This document shows, piece by piece, positions 1 through 7,770 of a DNA stretch of 10,963 nucleotides; the stretch's first letter is position 1; each line of letters opens with the position of its first letter. Source of the DNA: Anaerolineae bacterium (GTDB lineage Bacteria > Chloroflexota > Anaerolineae > 4572-78 > J111). The position numbers and the translations under genes are program-made. The stretch lies in assembly GCA_020433835.1 (NCBI GenBank), contig JAGRBY010000204.1, forward strand, positions 1 through 10,963. Direction: 5' to 3'. Below the pieces are notes generated by a model, which saw nothing but the letters and a program-made list of their open reading frames with translations, was not told the origin of the DNA and made no database searches.

Positions 1-15
1 CAAAAGTGCAATAAA

Positions 16-87
16 AACCGCAAAGACGCAAAGGGCGCAAAGTTTTTTGATTTAATTTTTCTTGGCCCCCTTTGCGTCTTTGCGGTT
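16..87. repeat. Inverted repeat built from CGCAAAG units
   Basis: A perfect 20-bp inverted repeat: bases 16-35 are the reverse complement of 68-87, with a 32-nt A/T-rich spacer. The left arm and the bases after it contain three near-tandem copies of CGCAAAG (19-25, 27-33 and 36-42), spaced 8 and 9 nt apart. It lies outside any convincing gene. From general knowledge, short families of this CGCAAAG type occur as dispersed intergenic repeats in many environmental bacteria; whether this genome has further copies cannot be seen here. It could form a long hairpin in RNA, but no clean U-tract follows, so I do not call it a terminator. Confidence 0.75.
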
Positions 88-94
88 CGTTTTC

Positions 95-255
95 TTGCTC
101 AAAATACAAGAAGCCGTTTGGTTAGATATTAGGGCCTACGGCGCTACAATCATTGAGGCGGTGGAAGGAGTCCAGATGTAATCGTCGGCCTATTTATGTT
201 GGCCCTCCGGCTCAGCACCATCGCCAAGAAGCAATACGGCGGTTCGCCGGCCTAA
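95..255 (+). pseudogene. Possible decayed small gene (two out-of-frame pieces)
   Basis: Reading from base 95 (TTG) gives 28 codons ending in TAA at 179-181; the last part reads as a plausible helix (AYGATIIEAVEGVQM). Immediately after, in the frame starting at 181, another 24 codons run to TAA at 253-255 and read IVGLFMLALRLSTIAKKQYG and a short end. This looks like a membrane helix with a basic flank. The two pieces would join through a single frameshift near 176-181. I do not recognise the product. The alternative is chance: both frames are short and neither has a good start signal. Confidence 0.2.
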
Positions 256-333
256 CCGGCTATCATCGCCGCTAAAACAAAGGTATAGGCGCGACCTAAT
301 CGTTCGGGTAGGGCTATATTCCTTCAAATCGAT

Positions 334-339
334 TATACT
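334..339 (+). promoter_or_regulatory. Candidate -10 box upstream of the globin gene
   Basis: TATACT matches the TATAAT consensus at 5 of 6 positions and lies 39 nt before the globin ATG. No recognisable -35 hexamer sits at 16-18 bp upstream. A second candidate, TATATT at 349-354, is closer to the ribosome binding site. Either could be fortuitous in this A/T-rich leader. Confidence 0.25.
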
Positions 340-365
340 GGCTAAAGGTATATTAAACAGTAGCC

Positions 366-371
366 AGGAGG
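366..371 (+). promoter_or_regulatory. Ribosome binding site of the globin gene
   Basis: AGGAGG, a full match to the anti-Shine-Dalgarno core, lies 6 nt before the ATG at 378. It fixes the start and suggests efficient translation. Confidence 0.85.
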
Positions 372-377
372 AATATC

Positions 378-851
378 ATGACTGAAAACACACCACCCAC
401 GTTGTATGAATGGGCCGGAGGGATGCCCACTTTTGAACGATTGACCGATATCCTTTATACTCGGGTTGAGGCAGAACCCTTGCTTGCGCCGCTATTTGCC
501 AACGCTAGCCCAGAACATAGAAAATATGTCGCGCAGTTCATTGCCGAGGTTTTTGGTGGTCCGAAAAGCTACAGTGAAACAAAAGGCGGTCATCCCACCA
601 TGATCTCGCGCCATTTGGGGAAGAAGCTAACGGAAGCCCAACGGTCTCGATGGGCAAGTCTAATTGCAGCCTGTGCCGACGAAGCCGGGTTGCCGGATGA
701 CCCGGAGTTTCGTTCCGCATTTGTGGCGTATATTGAGTGGGGGTCTCGATTAGCGGTGATCAACTCGCAGCCGGGAGCCAGTGTAAATGTTGAAGCGCCG
801 ATGCCCAAATGGGGCTGGGGTGAAGTTGGTGGGCCGTATATAGCGCGTTGA
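378..851 (+). CDS. Group II truncated hemoglobin (GlbO-like)
   Basis: A 157-residue soluble heme protein of the truncated (2-on-2) hemoglobin family. Members bind O2 and often react with NO or peroxide; the actual ligand here is inferred. The opening LYEWAGG-x-TFERL is the helix A/B signature. Tyr27 fits the B10 distal position, Phe40 in APLF fits CD1, and VFGGPKSYSE followed by GHP is the E-F region typical of group II. His79 in SRHLG fits the proximal F8 heme ligand. Trp92 fits the G8 tryptophan that marks group II. The globin core ends near residue 130; the remaining ~27 residues are a Pro/Gly/Trp-rich tail (PMPKWGWGEVGGP), longer than in the ~130-residue classic forms. The start is set by the strong AGGAGG. 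The next gene starts 87 bp downstream with its own ribosome binding site, so cotranscription is possible but unproven. Confidence 0.9.
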   Translation: MTENTPPTLYEWAGGMPTFERLTDILYTRVEAEPLLAPLFANASPEHRKYVAQFIAEVFGGPKSYSETKGGHPTMISRHLGKKLTEAQRSRWASLIAACADEAGLPDDPEFRSAFVAYIEWGSRLAVINSQPGASVNVEAPMPKWGWGEVGGPYIAR

Positions 852-938
852 GCCAGGCAAAATGGGTACAATCCGCTGACTGGCGGGTAGTCTTTGGACA
901 TATCAATACTGTCATACTAAAAAAGGAGAAAACAAACA

Positions 939-1187
939 ATGGGAATTCTAGCGTGGATCATTTTTGGGGCACTGGCCGGATGGATTGCCAGTATCATTAC
1001 CGGGCGAAACAATCAAATGGGTTGTATCACCAATATCATTGTCGGGGTCATCGGCGCTTTCCTGGGTGGCTTCATCATGAGTTTTATCGGTGGCAGCGGT
1101 GTTAACGGCTTCAATCTCTACAGTTTCTTTGTAGCCGTATTGGGGGCGGTCGTGTTGCTGGCAATATTGGGCGTAATTCGGCGCTAA
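939..1187 (+). CDS. GlsB/YeaQ/YmgE family small membrane protein
   Basis: An 82-residue, almost wholly hydrophobic protein with three predicted membrane helices: about residues 2-20, 29-50 and 60-80. The pattern ILAWIIFGALAGWIAS, then a short polar turn (GRNNQMG), then NIIVGVIGAFLGGFI, ending in a basic IRR, is characteristic of the family annotated as 'transglycosylase-associated protein' (GlsB/YeaQ/YmgE). The enzymatic name is historical. Members are small inner-membrane proteins often linked to general stress responses, and their biochemical role is not established. Length is normal for the family. The ATG is preceded by AAGGAG at 923-928 with a 10-nt spacer, which favours this start over the overlapping frame that begins at 848. 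A strong hairpin 10 nt after the stop probably ends the transcript. Confidence 0.88.
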   Translation: MGILAWIIFGALAGWIASIITGRNNQMGCITNIIVGVIGAFLGGFIMSFIGGSGVNGFNLYSFFVAVLGAVVLLAILGVIRR

Positions 1188-1197
1188 GTGGCCGAGG

Positions 1198-1232
1198 CAG
1201 CGAAGTGACAGTTGGGCTATGTCACTTCGCTG
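1198..1232 (+). terminator. Strong hairpin after the small membrane protein gene
   Basis: Bases 1198-1210 (CAGCGAAGTGACA) are perfectly complementary to 1220-1232, with a 9-nt loop. It sits 10 nt after the stop of the GlsB-like gene, the right place for a transcription terminator. No U-run follows (the sequence continues TGCAATGG), so it may instead stabilise the 3' end or need a factor for termination. Confidence 0.5.
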
Positions 1233-1267
1233 TGCAATGGAGAAGTCCCTGCGGTACTCTAAGCATT

Positions 1268-1380
1268 TATACTGAAATCAGAATGAAACCAGAACTTTTT
1301 GGGTATCTGTTTCGTCATGCCCGCATGGTGTTAGCGGGCATGACGGCCAAAAGTTTCGGTCTCACTCTATTTTTAGTATA
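1268..1380. mobile_element. MITE-like 113-bp near-palindrome with TA borders
   Basis: The two ends are inverted repeats: of the outer 23 bases on each side, 18 are complementary. The similarity continues with a small gap (GAACTTTTTGG against GAAACTTTTGG). The centre is a perfect 12-bp stem (CGTCATGCCCGC, 1313-1324, with 1334-1345) around a 9-nt loop. The outermost TA dinucleotides (1268-1269 and 1379-1380) fit a duplicated TA target, as made by IS630/Tc1-mariner-type transposases. That assignment is inference; there is no transposase in the window. No coding potential is seen. Alternatives are a large structured RNA element or an extragenic palindromic repeat. Confidence 0.5.
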
Positions 1381-1395
1381 GAAGGTCTTTGGGAA

Positions 1396-1424
1396 TTGAA
1401 AAAATGGTCAACTTCGGATAAAAT
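1396..1424 (+). promoter_or_regulatory. Sigma70-like promoter for the sensor kinase
   Basis: TTGAAA (1396-1401) and TAAAAT (1419-1424) each match consensus at 5 of 6 positions and are separated by exactly 17 bp. Transcription would start near 1431, about 140 nt before the preferred ATG of the kinase. It lies 15 bp outside the palindromic element, so that element may have been inserted just upstream of it. Confidence 0.55.
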
Positions 1425-1572
1425 CCGGGTAGTACTCCATGTTAAAATGCGAATTACTGGATCAGTAGCCAAGAGTTAGTGATTTAACAGATTTGCCACC
1501 GTGTTAACTCGGCTAACTATCGGTGACTGTTTTGAAACTGCTACCGTCAGGTCAAGGGGGACTATTGTTAGT

Positions 1573-4500
1573 ATGCGGCGTCAGTCTACTTCTATTTTGA
1601 TATTACCGATCAATGCTATTATCGGTATACTGGGAACTATCTATCGCAGTTCAATGATCGCCGGGGTTTTCTTATTCATCGTTTTAACGTTAACATGGCC
1701 GGTTCGAGCCAAAGAACCGCTCGTGTTAACCGACAGCCAGGGTGAATATCCTCTTGCAAGCCGGGACGTGTCTCATCAAGACTTCATTTTTAACGTCTCG
1801 CTGCCTCTCCAGACTGAACAAACTATTTACCTCCATTTTGAAAATGAAGCGACCATGTGCTTGCCCTCAACGCTTTGGTCGCCGGAAGCGTTGGACCAAG
1901 AAATTTATGCGGAACCGTTTAAGCATGGGCTTTTCTTTGGTGTCTTGCTAATTATGCTGGGTTATCATCTATTTCTCTTCATATCCGTCCGTGACAAAGC
2001 CTATTTGTACTATTCGCTGTTTCTTATTAGCTTTATACCAGCAGCCCTGGCTGTGCTGGGTCTGCTGCAGAGCTATCTTCACTACAACCCCAGCGGGTGG
2101 AGCCGTTTCGCGACTGTATTTTTTGTCCCCCTAACATCAATTGCCGCTTTGCAGTTTACCGGCGCGTTTTTGATGACAAAGGCGTATACGCCGCGGCTAC
2201 ATAAGATCGTTCTGGCGCTGCAAATGGGGCAAGTGATCCCGATCATACTCATCCCCTTCGTTCTTCGCAGCTTTGTCGCCGGTTCAGAGTTGAGCCTAAT
2301 ACTCCTTAGCTGCCTCATTATCTTGATCACCGGTTTGCGGGTTTGGCAACAGGGGTATCGTCCGGCCCGCAATTTCTTACTGGCCTGTCTCGGATTAATC
2401 GGCCTGGGTATCATGGAGCTTCTGGCTCGCTTGGGTCTGATACCGCTGAACCTCGTGACTCAAGAAGGCATAAGGATGGGGGTTGTTCTTTTGGTCTTGT
2501 TATGGGCATTGGCCATAGCCGACCGGGTTAACCTGCTCAAGGCGGATACGGAACGGGCTAACCACGGGGGCAGGGAAAGCGAGCAGCGTTTCCGTAGCCT
2601 GGTCGAAGGCTCTATCCAGGGTATCCTGGTTCATCGGCAGACGAAACCGCTTTTCGTCAACCAGGCTTACGCCACTATCCTGGGTTATGATGTGCCTGAC
2701 GAAATCATGGCGATGGGGTCGGTGGTGCCCCTGATTGCCTCCTATGAGCAGGAACGCTTGCTGGGTTATCACGCCGACCGGGTCAAAGGAGCCGTTGCGC
2801 CGGCTCACTATGAATATGATGCCGTTCGTAAAGATGGCTCAACGGTCACCTTGCAGCAACTGGTGACCATGATCCCCTGGGATGGTGAGCCGGCCGTGTT
2901 GGGGGCCATCATTGATGTCACCCAGCACAAGCAGGCCAGGGTAGCTCTACAACATTCCAACGACCTGCTGGAAGCCACCCAATCTATTGCCCATGTCGGC
3001 AGTTGGGAATATTATCCTGAAACACAGTTCGGTACCTGGTCAGCTGAGATGTATCGCATTTACGAGATAGATCCGCAATTGGGATCGCCTTCTCAGGAGA
3101 CGTTCCTGGCCCTGGTCCATCCTGAAGACCGCCAACGGGTTATTCAAAGCCAAAAACACACGCTGAAAACCCAAACCCCAGGCGAGATTGAGTTCCGGGT
3201 ACAGCTGCCCGATGGCAAAATTAAATTTGTTTTTGCGCGGACTTTATTCATTTACGATGACGAAGGCGGACAACCCAAACTGGCCGGTACCATCCAGGAT
3301 ATCACTGAGCGCAAGCTGGTTGAGAAGGCCTTGCAGGAAAGTGAGCTTTACTATCGGACATTGACGGAGAGCCTGACCGATTATGTGGTTCATCTGGATG
3401 GTGAAGGCCGTATCCAATATATCAACCGTCTGGCCGAGGGATATACGATGGATGCGGTACAGGGGAGACACATAAACGATTTTCTAACCCCTGAATATCA
3501 TGAGATTACCCGCCAGAGCTTGAAAACCGTGCTTGAAACGGGTCAGCCGGCCACTTTTGAGGCTTTTGGTCAGCGAACGTCCGCCACGCAAGGTTGGTAT
3601 TTCACCCGTTTTGTGCCGCTCCTCACCGGCCCGACTATTACCGATGTGCTGTTGATTGCCACTGACATCACCAAATATAAACAGGCGCAAGAAGCGCTGA
3701 AAACAAGCGAAGCTCGAAATCGCGCCCTCTTGAATGCCATCCCGGATTTGATTTTTCGCGTCAGTGAGGATGGCGTCATCCTGGATTTTGTACCGGCCAC
3801 AGATTTTGAAACGTTTGTACCCCCCGAAGCGTTCTTAGGAAAAAAGCTAATCGAGACTCTTCCCCCTCAAGTAGCCGAACTAGGTATGAAATATATTAAG
3901 CAGACCCTGCAAACTGGGCAGATACAACTCTTTGAATATTCTTTGCTAATACAGGGAGAGACCCGCTATTACGAAGCCCGCGACGTTACCAGCGGAGAGC
4001 ATGAAGTGTTGGCGATTGTACGCGATGTCACTGACCGCAAGCAGGCCGAGGAAGAATTACGCCGCAGCGAAGGGCGTTTGAGACAAGCCCAACACCTGGC
4101 CCAGATAGGCATTTGGGAATGGGATCGAGCCAGCGACGAAACGATCTGGTCAAAGGAAATGTTCCCCATGTATGGGATCGAGCCGCAAGCATTCACGGGC
4201 AAGGGGGAAGATTATCTCAACTTCACGCACCCCGACGATCGCCAGATACAGCGGGACAACATGCAAGCCTCCTTTGCGAAAGCCATCAAACATCACGCCG
4301 AAACAGGCCAGACCAGCATCATCGAGCCTGATCCCAAAGAGTTCCGTATTGTCAGACCGGATGGCAGCATTTGTTATGTAAGAGGCGATGCGGTCGCCAT
4401 TGTGGATGAACAAGGTCATCCAGCCGAGATGTTGGGCATTCTGATGGACATTACCGCCGAAAAAGAGCGGGAAGAAGCCCTACGCTTTCAAAAGATGCTG

Positions 4501-6888
4501 TTAGAATGTCAGAGCGAGGCCTCGCCCGACGGCATCCTGATTGTCTCAAAGAAGAGAAAATGGCTCTCGTTCAATCAACGCTTTGTCGAGATGTGGGCTA
4601 TTCCCGACGAGGTAGCGGCCCGTCGAGCCATCGACAATGCCCTCCAGACTGTGTTAGATCAACTGGTTGAACCGGAGCAGTTCTTGACCGAGATCGAATA
4701 TCTGTATGAACACCCAACTGAACCCAGCCATGATGAGATTGCCTTGAAGGACGGCCGGGTCTTTGAACGGCACAGTAGTCCGGTCAACGACGAACAAGGT
4801 GTTCATTGCGGCCGTGTTTGGTATTACCGAGACATCACCGAACGCATCCGTGCGGTGGCGCAGACTCGCCACCGCAACCGCGATCTGATGTTGCTCAACC
4901 AGATCATTGTTGCGGCGGCGGCGGCCAAGGAGCCGAATGCGGTGCTGTCTACCGCCTGTCGCGAGTTGGCCGTGGCTTTTGATCTCCCCAAAGTTATGGC
5001 GGGTCTCTTAAACGAAGAGAAAACGGCGATAGAAGTGGTGGCTGAGTATAAGACTGAGGACCACCCATCAATTCTGAAACTGGTGATCTCGGTTGCAGAA
5101 AATCCGGCTGCCCACTATCTCTTGAGTCGTGCAGCTCCGTTGGTTATAGAGAACGCCCCAACCAATCCTTATGTGGCCCCACTCTATGATCTGATTCGCC
5201 AGCAGGGTATTGTCTCTCTCTTAATTTTACCGCTGATTATCAATGATGAGGTGATCGGCACGTTGAACCTGATCGCCACTGAACCCCGCTCTTTTTCAAC
5301 TGAAGAAATTTACCTGGCTTGGCGGGTAGCTGACCAGGTGGCCATAGCCCTGGCTCGGGTTTGGCTCGATCAGGAGCGCCGGCGCTTAAGTGCAGCTATC
5401 GAGCAGGCGGCCGAGAACGTGGTCATCACCGATGTAGCCGGCGACATCCTCTATGTTAATCCTGCTTTTGAGCGGACTACCGGCTACAGTCGGGCTGAAG
5501 TGTTAGGCCGTAACCTACGCATTCTCAAAAGCAACCGGCAGGACGCTGCTTTTTATGAGCAGATGTGGGCAACCTTAATCGCCGGTCAAACCTGGCAAGG
5601 ATGTTTGGTTAATAAGAAGAAGGATGGGGCACTCTATACCGAAGAGGCCACCATCAGCCCGGTGCTGGATGAAAAAGGAAGCATTGTTAACTACGTAGCC
5701 CTTAAACGCGATGTGACCCACGAACTTCAGTTGGAAGAACAACTCCGCCAGGCACAAAAAATGGAAGCAATCGGCCGATTGGCCGGCGGCATTGCCCACG
5801 ACTTCAACAACCTCTTGACGGTTCTGATAGGCAACACCGCCCTGGCGCTGGATGCCCTGCCCCCTGATCATCCGGTCTATAGCGATCTTCAAGTTATCGA
5901 GCGGTCGGCCAAACGTGCCGCCGACTTGACCCGTCAATTACTGGCCTTTTCCCGGCAGCAGATTAGCCACCCCCAAATTCTCGACTTGAATGAACTGATC
6001 TTAGGGATTGAAGAGATGCTGCGCCGCTTGATCAGAGCAGATATTGAACTGGTCACCCGGCTAGCGCCCGATCGGGGGCATGTCAAAGCCGACCTGGGCC
6101 AATTGGAGCAAGTTTTGGTCAACCTGGTCGTTAATGCCCGTGATGCCATGCCCAACGGCGGCAAATTGACCATCGAAACAGCCCCTGTAATCGTTAGCGA
6201 AGATGATGCCTACGCCCCCCCCGAAGTTCCTGCGGGCGATTATGTACTGCTGGCCGTGACCGACACGGGAATAGGGATGACGGAAAGCGTTAAGGCCCAC
6301 CTCTTTGAACCCTTTTTTACAACTAAGGAGGTTGGCCAGGGAACCGGCCTGGGGCTGGCAACCTGCTTTGGCATTGTCAAACAAAACCACGGTTATATTT
6401 TGGTTGACAGCGAACCGGATCAGGGGGCCAGCTTCAAGATTTTCCTGCCTCGGGTTGAACCCGAAGTCGGCTTGTTCCCTACAGATAAAGCCTCTGGCGA
6501 TCAGCCACAAGGTCGTGAAACTATTCTTTTGGTTGAGGATGAGCCACCCGTGCGCGAGCTGGCGGCGCGGGTGCTGCGACAACAGGGGTACATTGTGCTG
6601 GAAGCGGCCAATGGTGAAGATGCGCTGCGCCTGGTGCAGGCCGAGGATAATGTAAAAATTCACTTACTGTTGACCGATCTGGTGATGCCCCGGCTGGGTG
6701 GCCTGGCATTGGCTGAACGGCTCAAGGCGACTCGACGCGACCTCAAGGTGTTGTACATCTCCGGCTATAGCGACAATCGTCTAGTCCACTCCAGTCTGTC
6801 GGAGACAAATTTTCTACCCAAGCCCTTCACCCCGGAGCTGTTAGTCCGCAAGGTACGCGAGGTCTTGGAGACCGTTGAGGGAAGGTGA
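1573..6888 (+). CDS. 7TMR-DISM multi-PAS/GAF hybrid histidine kinase
   Basis: A 1,771-residue membrane-bound two-component sensor that should autophosphorylate and pass phosphate to its own receiver. Domains, numbered from the ATG at 1573: hydrophobic N-terminus/signal region (7-46), short periplasmic segment (47-116), 7TMR-DISM seven-helix domain (119-316, with the motif RDKAYLYY), PAS domains at about 337-454, 460-581, 589-702, 710-824, 832-963 and 970-1094, GAF (1106-1263), a seventh PAS (1272-1388), HisKA with phospho-acceptor His1409 in AHDFNN, HATPase (about 1500-1626) with N-box Asn1521, DTGIG at 1564-1568 and GQGTGLG at 1588-1594, and a receiver (1649-1770) with acidic pair Glu1655/Asp1656, phospho-acceptor Asp1702, Ser1730 and Lys1750. 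All key residues are intact. There is no HPt or output domain, so the downstream partner is elsewhere. Start: GTG 1501 keeps the frame open but lacks a ribosome site; ATG 1573 has AAGGGGG 12 nt upstream; ATG 1654 would give a compact signal peptide. The signal sensed is unknown. Confidence 0.93.
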   Translation: MRRQSTSILILPINAIIGILGTIYRSSMIAGVFLFIVLTLTWPVRAKEPLVLTDSQGEYPLASRDVSHQDFIFNVSLPLQTEQTIYLHFENEATMCLPSTLWSPEALDQEIYAEPFKHGLFFGVLLIMLGYHLFLFISVRDKAYLYYSLFLISFIPAALAVLGLLQSYLHYNPSGWSRFATVFFVPLTSIAALQFTGAFLMTKAYTPRLHKIVLALQMGQVIPIILIPFVLRSFVAGSELSLILLSCLIILITGLRVWQQGYRPARNFLLACLGLIGLGIMELLARLGLIPLNLVTQEGIRMGVVLLVLLWALAIADRVNLLKADTERANHGGRESEQRFRSLVEGSIQGILVHRQTKPLFVNQAYATILGYDVPDEIMAMGSVVPLIASYEQERLLGYHADRVKGAVAPAHYEYDAVRKDGSTVTLQQLVTMIPWDGEPAVLGAIIDVTQHKQARVALQHSNDLLEATQSIAHVGSWEYYPETQFGTWSAEMYRIYEIDPQLGSPSQETFLALVHPEDRQRVIQSQKHTLKTQTPGEIEFRVQLPDGKIKFVFARTLFIYDDEGGQPKLAGTIQDITERKLVEKALQESELYYRTLTESLTDYVVHLDGEGRIQYINRLAEGYTMDAVQGRHINDFLTPEYHEITRQSLKTVLETGQPATFEAFGQRTSATQGWYFTRFVPLLTGPTITDVLLIATDITKYKQAQEALKTSEARNRALLNAIPDLIFRVSEDGVILDFVPATDFETFVPPEAFLGKKLIETLPPQVAELGMKYIKQTLQTGQIQLFEYSLLIQGETRYYEARDVTSGEHEVLAIVRDVTDRKQAEEELRRSEGRLRQAQHLAQIGIWEWDRASDETIWSKEMFPMYGIEPQAFTGKGEDYLNFTHPDDRQIQRDNMQASFAKAIKHHAETGQTSIIEPDPKEFRIVRPDGSICYVRGDAVAIVDEQGHPAEMLGILMDITAEKEREEALRFQKMLLECQSEASPDGILIVSKKRKWLSFNQRFVEMWAIPDEVAARRAIDNALQTVLDQLVEPEQFLTEIEYLYEHPTEPSHDEIALKDGRVFERHSSPVNDEQGVHCGRVWYYRDITERIRAVAQTRHRNRDLMLLNQIIVAAAAAKEPNAVLSTACRELAVAFDLPKVMAGLLNEEKTAIEVVAEYKTEDHPSILKLVISVAENPAAHYLLSRAAPLVIENAPTNPYVAPLYDLIRQQGIVSLLILPLIINDEVIGTLNLIATEPRSFSTEEIYLAWRVADQVAIALARVWLDQERRRLSAAIEQAAENVVITDVAGDILYVNPAFERTTGYSRAEVLGRNLRILKSNRQDAAFYEQMWATLIAGQTWQGCLVNKKKDGALYTEEATISPVLDEKGSIVNYVALKRDVTHELQLEEQLRQAQKMEAIGRLAGGIAHDFNNLLTVLIGNTALALDALPPDHPVYSDLQVIERSAKRAADLTRQLLAFSRQQISHPQILDLNELILGIEEMLRRLIRADIELVTRLAPDRGHVKADLGQLEQVLVNLVVNARDAMPNGGKLTIETAPVIVSEDDAYAPPEVPAGDYVLLAVTDTGIGMTESVKAHLFEPFFTTKEVGQGTGLGLATCFGIVKQNHGYILVDSEPDQGASFKIFLPRVEPEVGLFPTDKASGDQPQGRETILLVEDEPPVRELAARVLRQQGYIVLEAANGEDALRLVQAEDNVKIHLLLTDLVMPRLGGLALAERLKATRRDLKVLYISGYSDNRLVHSSLSETNFLPKPFTPELLVRKVREVLETVEGR

Positions 6889-6928
6889 CGTGGAGTGTGA
6901 GGAACGAAAAATTCTACCCCATTTGATT

Positions 6929-7528
6929 TTACTCCGGCAGATGGCTAATGAAGTAGAACATAATAACGCCCCAAATCAAAAAGCCGGCCAGGGCTGCAAT
7001 GGCGGTCACGGTTGGGTTTTGGAGATAAAGCCATACAATCCAGGTGGCAGCCCCACCGATAGGGAAGAGCGAAACGGTAGTGGGGATGGCCCGCATGAGG
7101 AACCAGTTGGTGGTGGAAATTTCGCCCAGGCTGGGCATATCGGCTACAAAGTAGTAGACAATGCTGCCCCACAGACCAAAAATTACAATAATGGCGATAG
7201 CCGTGACCACAGGGATGTCGAGAAACGTCCACAGCGCCCAAATGAGCGCGATGCCGCCGCCTAAGATAATCAGCGTGGTCGGCACAACGCGAACCAAAAA
7301 CCAGGCCGTCATTGAGCCTTCGGAGACTTTACCGCTGCCGAGACAGGTTTTACACAGCTTTTCTTCGCTCTGAAATTTGCCGGTGCCAACTTCCCCCCAT
7401 TGATCGCAGCGTTTACAATCTGTGCCGTCGGATAGGGTTTTGGTGCCGTCACAAAGCGGACAGCGGGTCATGATTTCTGTTTTAACTTTAACTTTGCCGG
7501 TGCCTCTGCACTGGCGACAAACGGGCAT
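6929..7528 (-). CDS. DnaJ-type zinc-finger protein with duplicated membrane unit
   Basis: A 199-residue protein. Residues 1-66 carry four CxxC pairs (Cys4/7, 23/26, 38/41, 59/62), several in the CxxCxGxG form (CRQCRGTG, CKTCLGSG) found in the zinc-binding domain of the DnaJ chaperone, so two bound zinc ions are expected. There is no J domain or DnaJ C-terminal domain. Residues 75-199 are membranous, with about four helices (79-103, 105-128, 146-169, 172-194). The second pair copies the first: residues 142-198 align without gaps to 76-132, 25 of 57 identical, sharing WFLxRxxPTT, PxVTAIA and WG-x-I. A likely topology is a cytoplasmic zinc domain on a membrane anchor. I know no named gene for it. 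The start ATG at 7528 is preceded by GGGGAG 6 nt upstream. It converges on the kinase gene with a 40-bp gap. Confidence 0.8.
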   Translation of the reverse strand: MPVCRQCRGTGKVKVKTEIMTRCPLCDGTKTLSDGTDCKRCDQWGEVGTGKFQSEEKLCKTCLGSGKVSEGSMTAWFLVRVVPTTLIILGGGIALIWALWTFLDIPVVTAIAIIVIFGLWGSIVYYFVADMPSLGEISTTNWFLMRAIPTTVSLFPIGGAATWIVWLYLQNPTVTAIAALAGFLIWGVIMFYFISHLPE

Positions 7529-7570
7529 GGATTACTCCCCAGTTTCTTTTTAGTTTAGGTTATGTTTGGT

Positions 7571-7682
7571 AACCTCAGTTCGGAGTTTAAGAAAATAGAC
7601 AGAATTAACAGGATTTATAAGATTAAATCAAATAAAAATCTTTTTAATCTTGTAAATTCTGTCCAATTATCGAACTTAGGTT
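7571..7682. repeat. Nested A/T-rich palindrome with 9-base units
   Basis: Outer arms 7571-7582 (AACCTCAGTTCG) and 7671-7682 are complementary at 11 of 12 positions. Inside them, GACAGAATT (7598-7606) pairs with the end of the right arm at 7655-7663. TATAAGATTAAA (7616-7627) pairs with 7643-7654 with one mismatch. The left arm has one extra 9-base unit (AACAGGATT, 7607-7615), so the element appears to grow or shrink in 9-base steps. It lies between two minus-strand genes (PBP and zinc-finger) and could form a large hairpin that separates their transcripts. Similar ACAGGATT-type repeats are known to be dispersed in many bacterial genomes; copy number here is unknown. Confidence 0.65.
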
Positions 7683-7737
7683 GGTAGACAAGTTACGGTT
7701 TGAAGCGTCTGCCAAAGACCGATTTAAAAGTGTAGCA

Positions 7738-7766
7738 TAAAATAGATAGCCGGTAAAGTAACCGAC
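7738..7766 (-). terminator. Possible terminator of the PBP gene
   Basis: On the minus strand, 4 nt past the PBP stop, GUCGGU and ACCGGC can form a 6-bp stem (one G-U pair) with a UACUUU loop (7749-7766). It is followed by the U-rich UAUCUAUUUUA. The stem is short, so the call is tentative; the larger palindrome further downstream may contribute. Confidence 0.35.
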
Positions 7767-7770
7767 AATA

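Larger units (their letters stand above)
88..377. other. Leader region without a convincing intact gene
   Basis: This 290-bp stretch (the gene-free region is 1-377 with the repeat) has no long open frame. It contains two short plus-strand frames that could be gene debris (described separately), and a small GC-rich inverted segment around 241-260. Its last 60 bases are A/T-rich, with several TATA-like hexamers (315-320, 334-339, 349-354) that could serve the globin gene downstream. None of them has a good -35 hexamer at 16-18 bp, so I name no promoter with confidence. Confidence 0.5.
1188..1572. other. 385-bp intergenic region with hairpin, palindrome and promoter
   Basis: No gene is visible here. 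In order it contains a 13-bp perfect hairpin (1198-1232), a 113-bp near-palindromic element (1268-1380), a sigma70-like promoter (1396-1424), and an untranslated or weakly open leader leading to the kinase start. The leader includes a 5-bp dyad TACTG-GAT-CAGTA at 1455-1467 that could be an operator half-site pair or chance. Confidence 0.6.

Noticed and set aside
19..42. Possible start of a CRISPR array from repeated CGCAAAG
   Set aside because: The units are only 7 bases long, 8-9 nt apart, with no spacers of suitable length and no cas genes; the arrangement is an inverted repeat.
165..181. AGGAG followed by ATG TAA, a minimal start-stop reading frame
   Set aside because: Such a combination of short motifs is expected by chance and nothing near it suggests leader-peptide regulation.
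848..1105. Open frame overlapping the globin stop and the small membrane gene
   Set aside because: It overlaps the GlsB-like gene in another frame, its translation is not protein-like, and the downstream gene has its own ribosome site and a clear family match.
6061..6663. 200-codon minus-strand frame inside the kinase gene
   Set aside because: It lies opposite the HATPase and receiver motifs, which are fully conserved on the plus strand; its translation shows no recognisable domain.
6889..6928. Terminator between the convergent kinase and zinc-finger genes
   Set aside because: I looked for a stem with a U-run in the 40-bp gap and found no stable hairpin.
6875..7264. Plus-strand frame overlapping the kinase end and antisense to the zinc-finger gene
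   Set aside because: The translation is Gly/Asn/Arg-rich without hydrophobic structure, as expected of an antisense shadow of a membrane protein.
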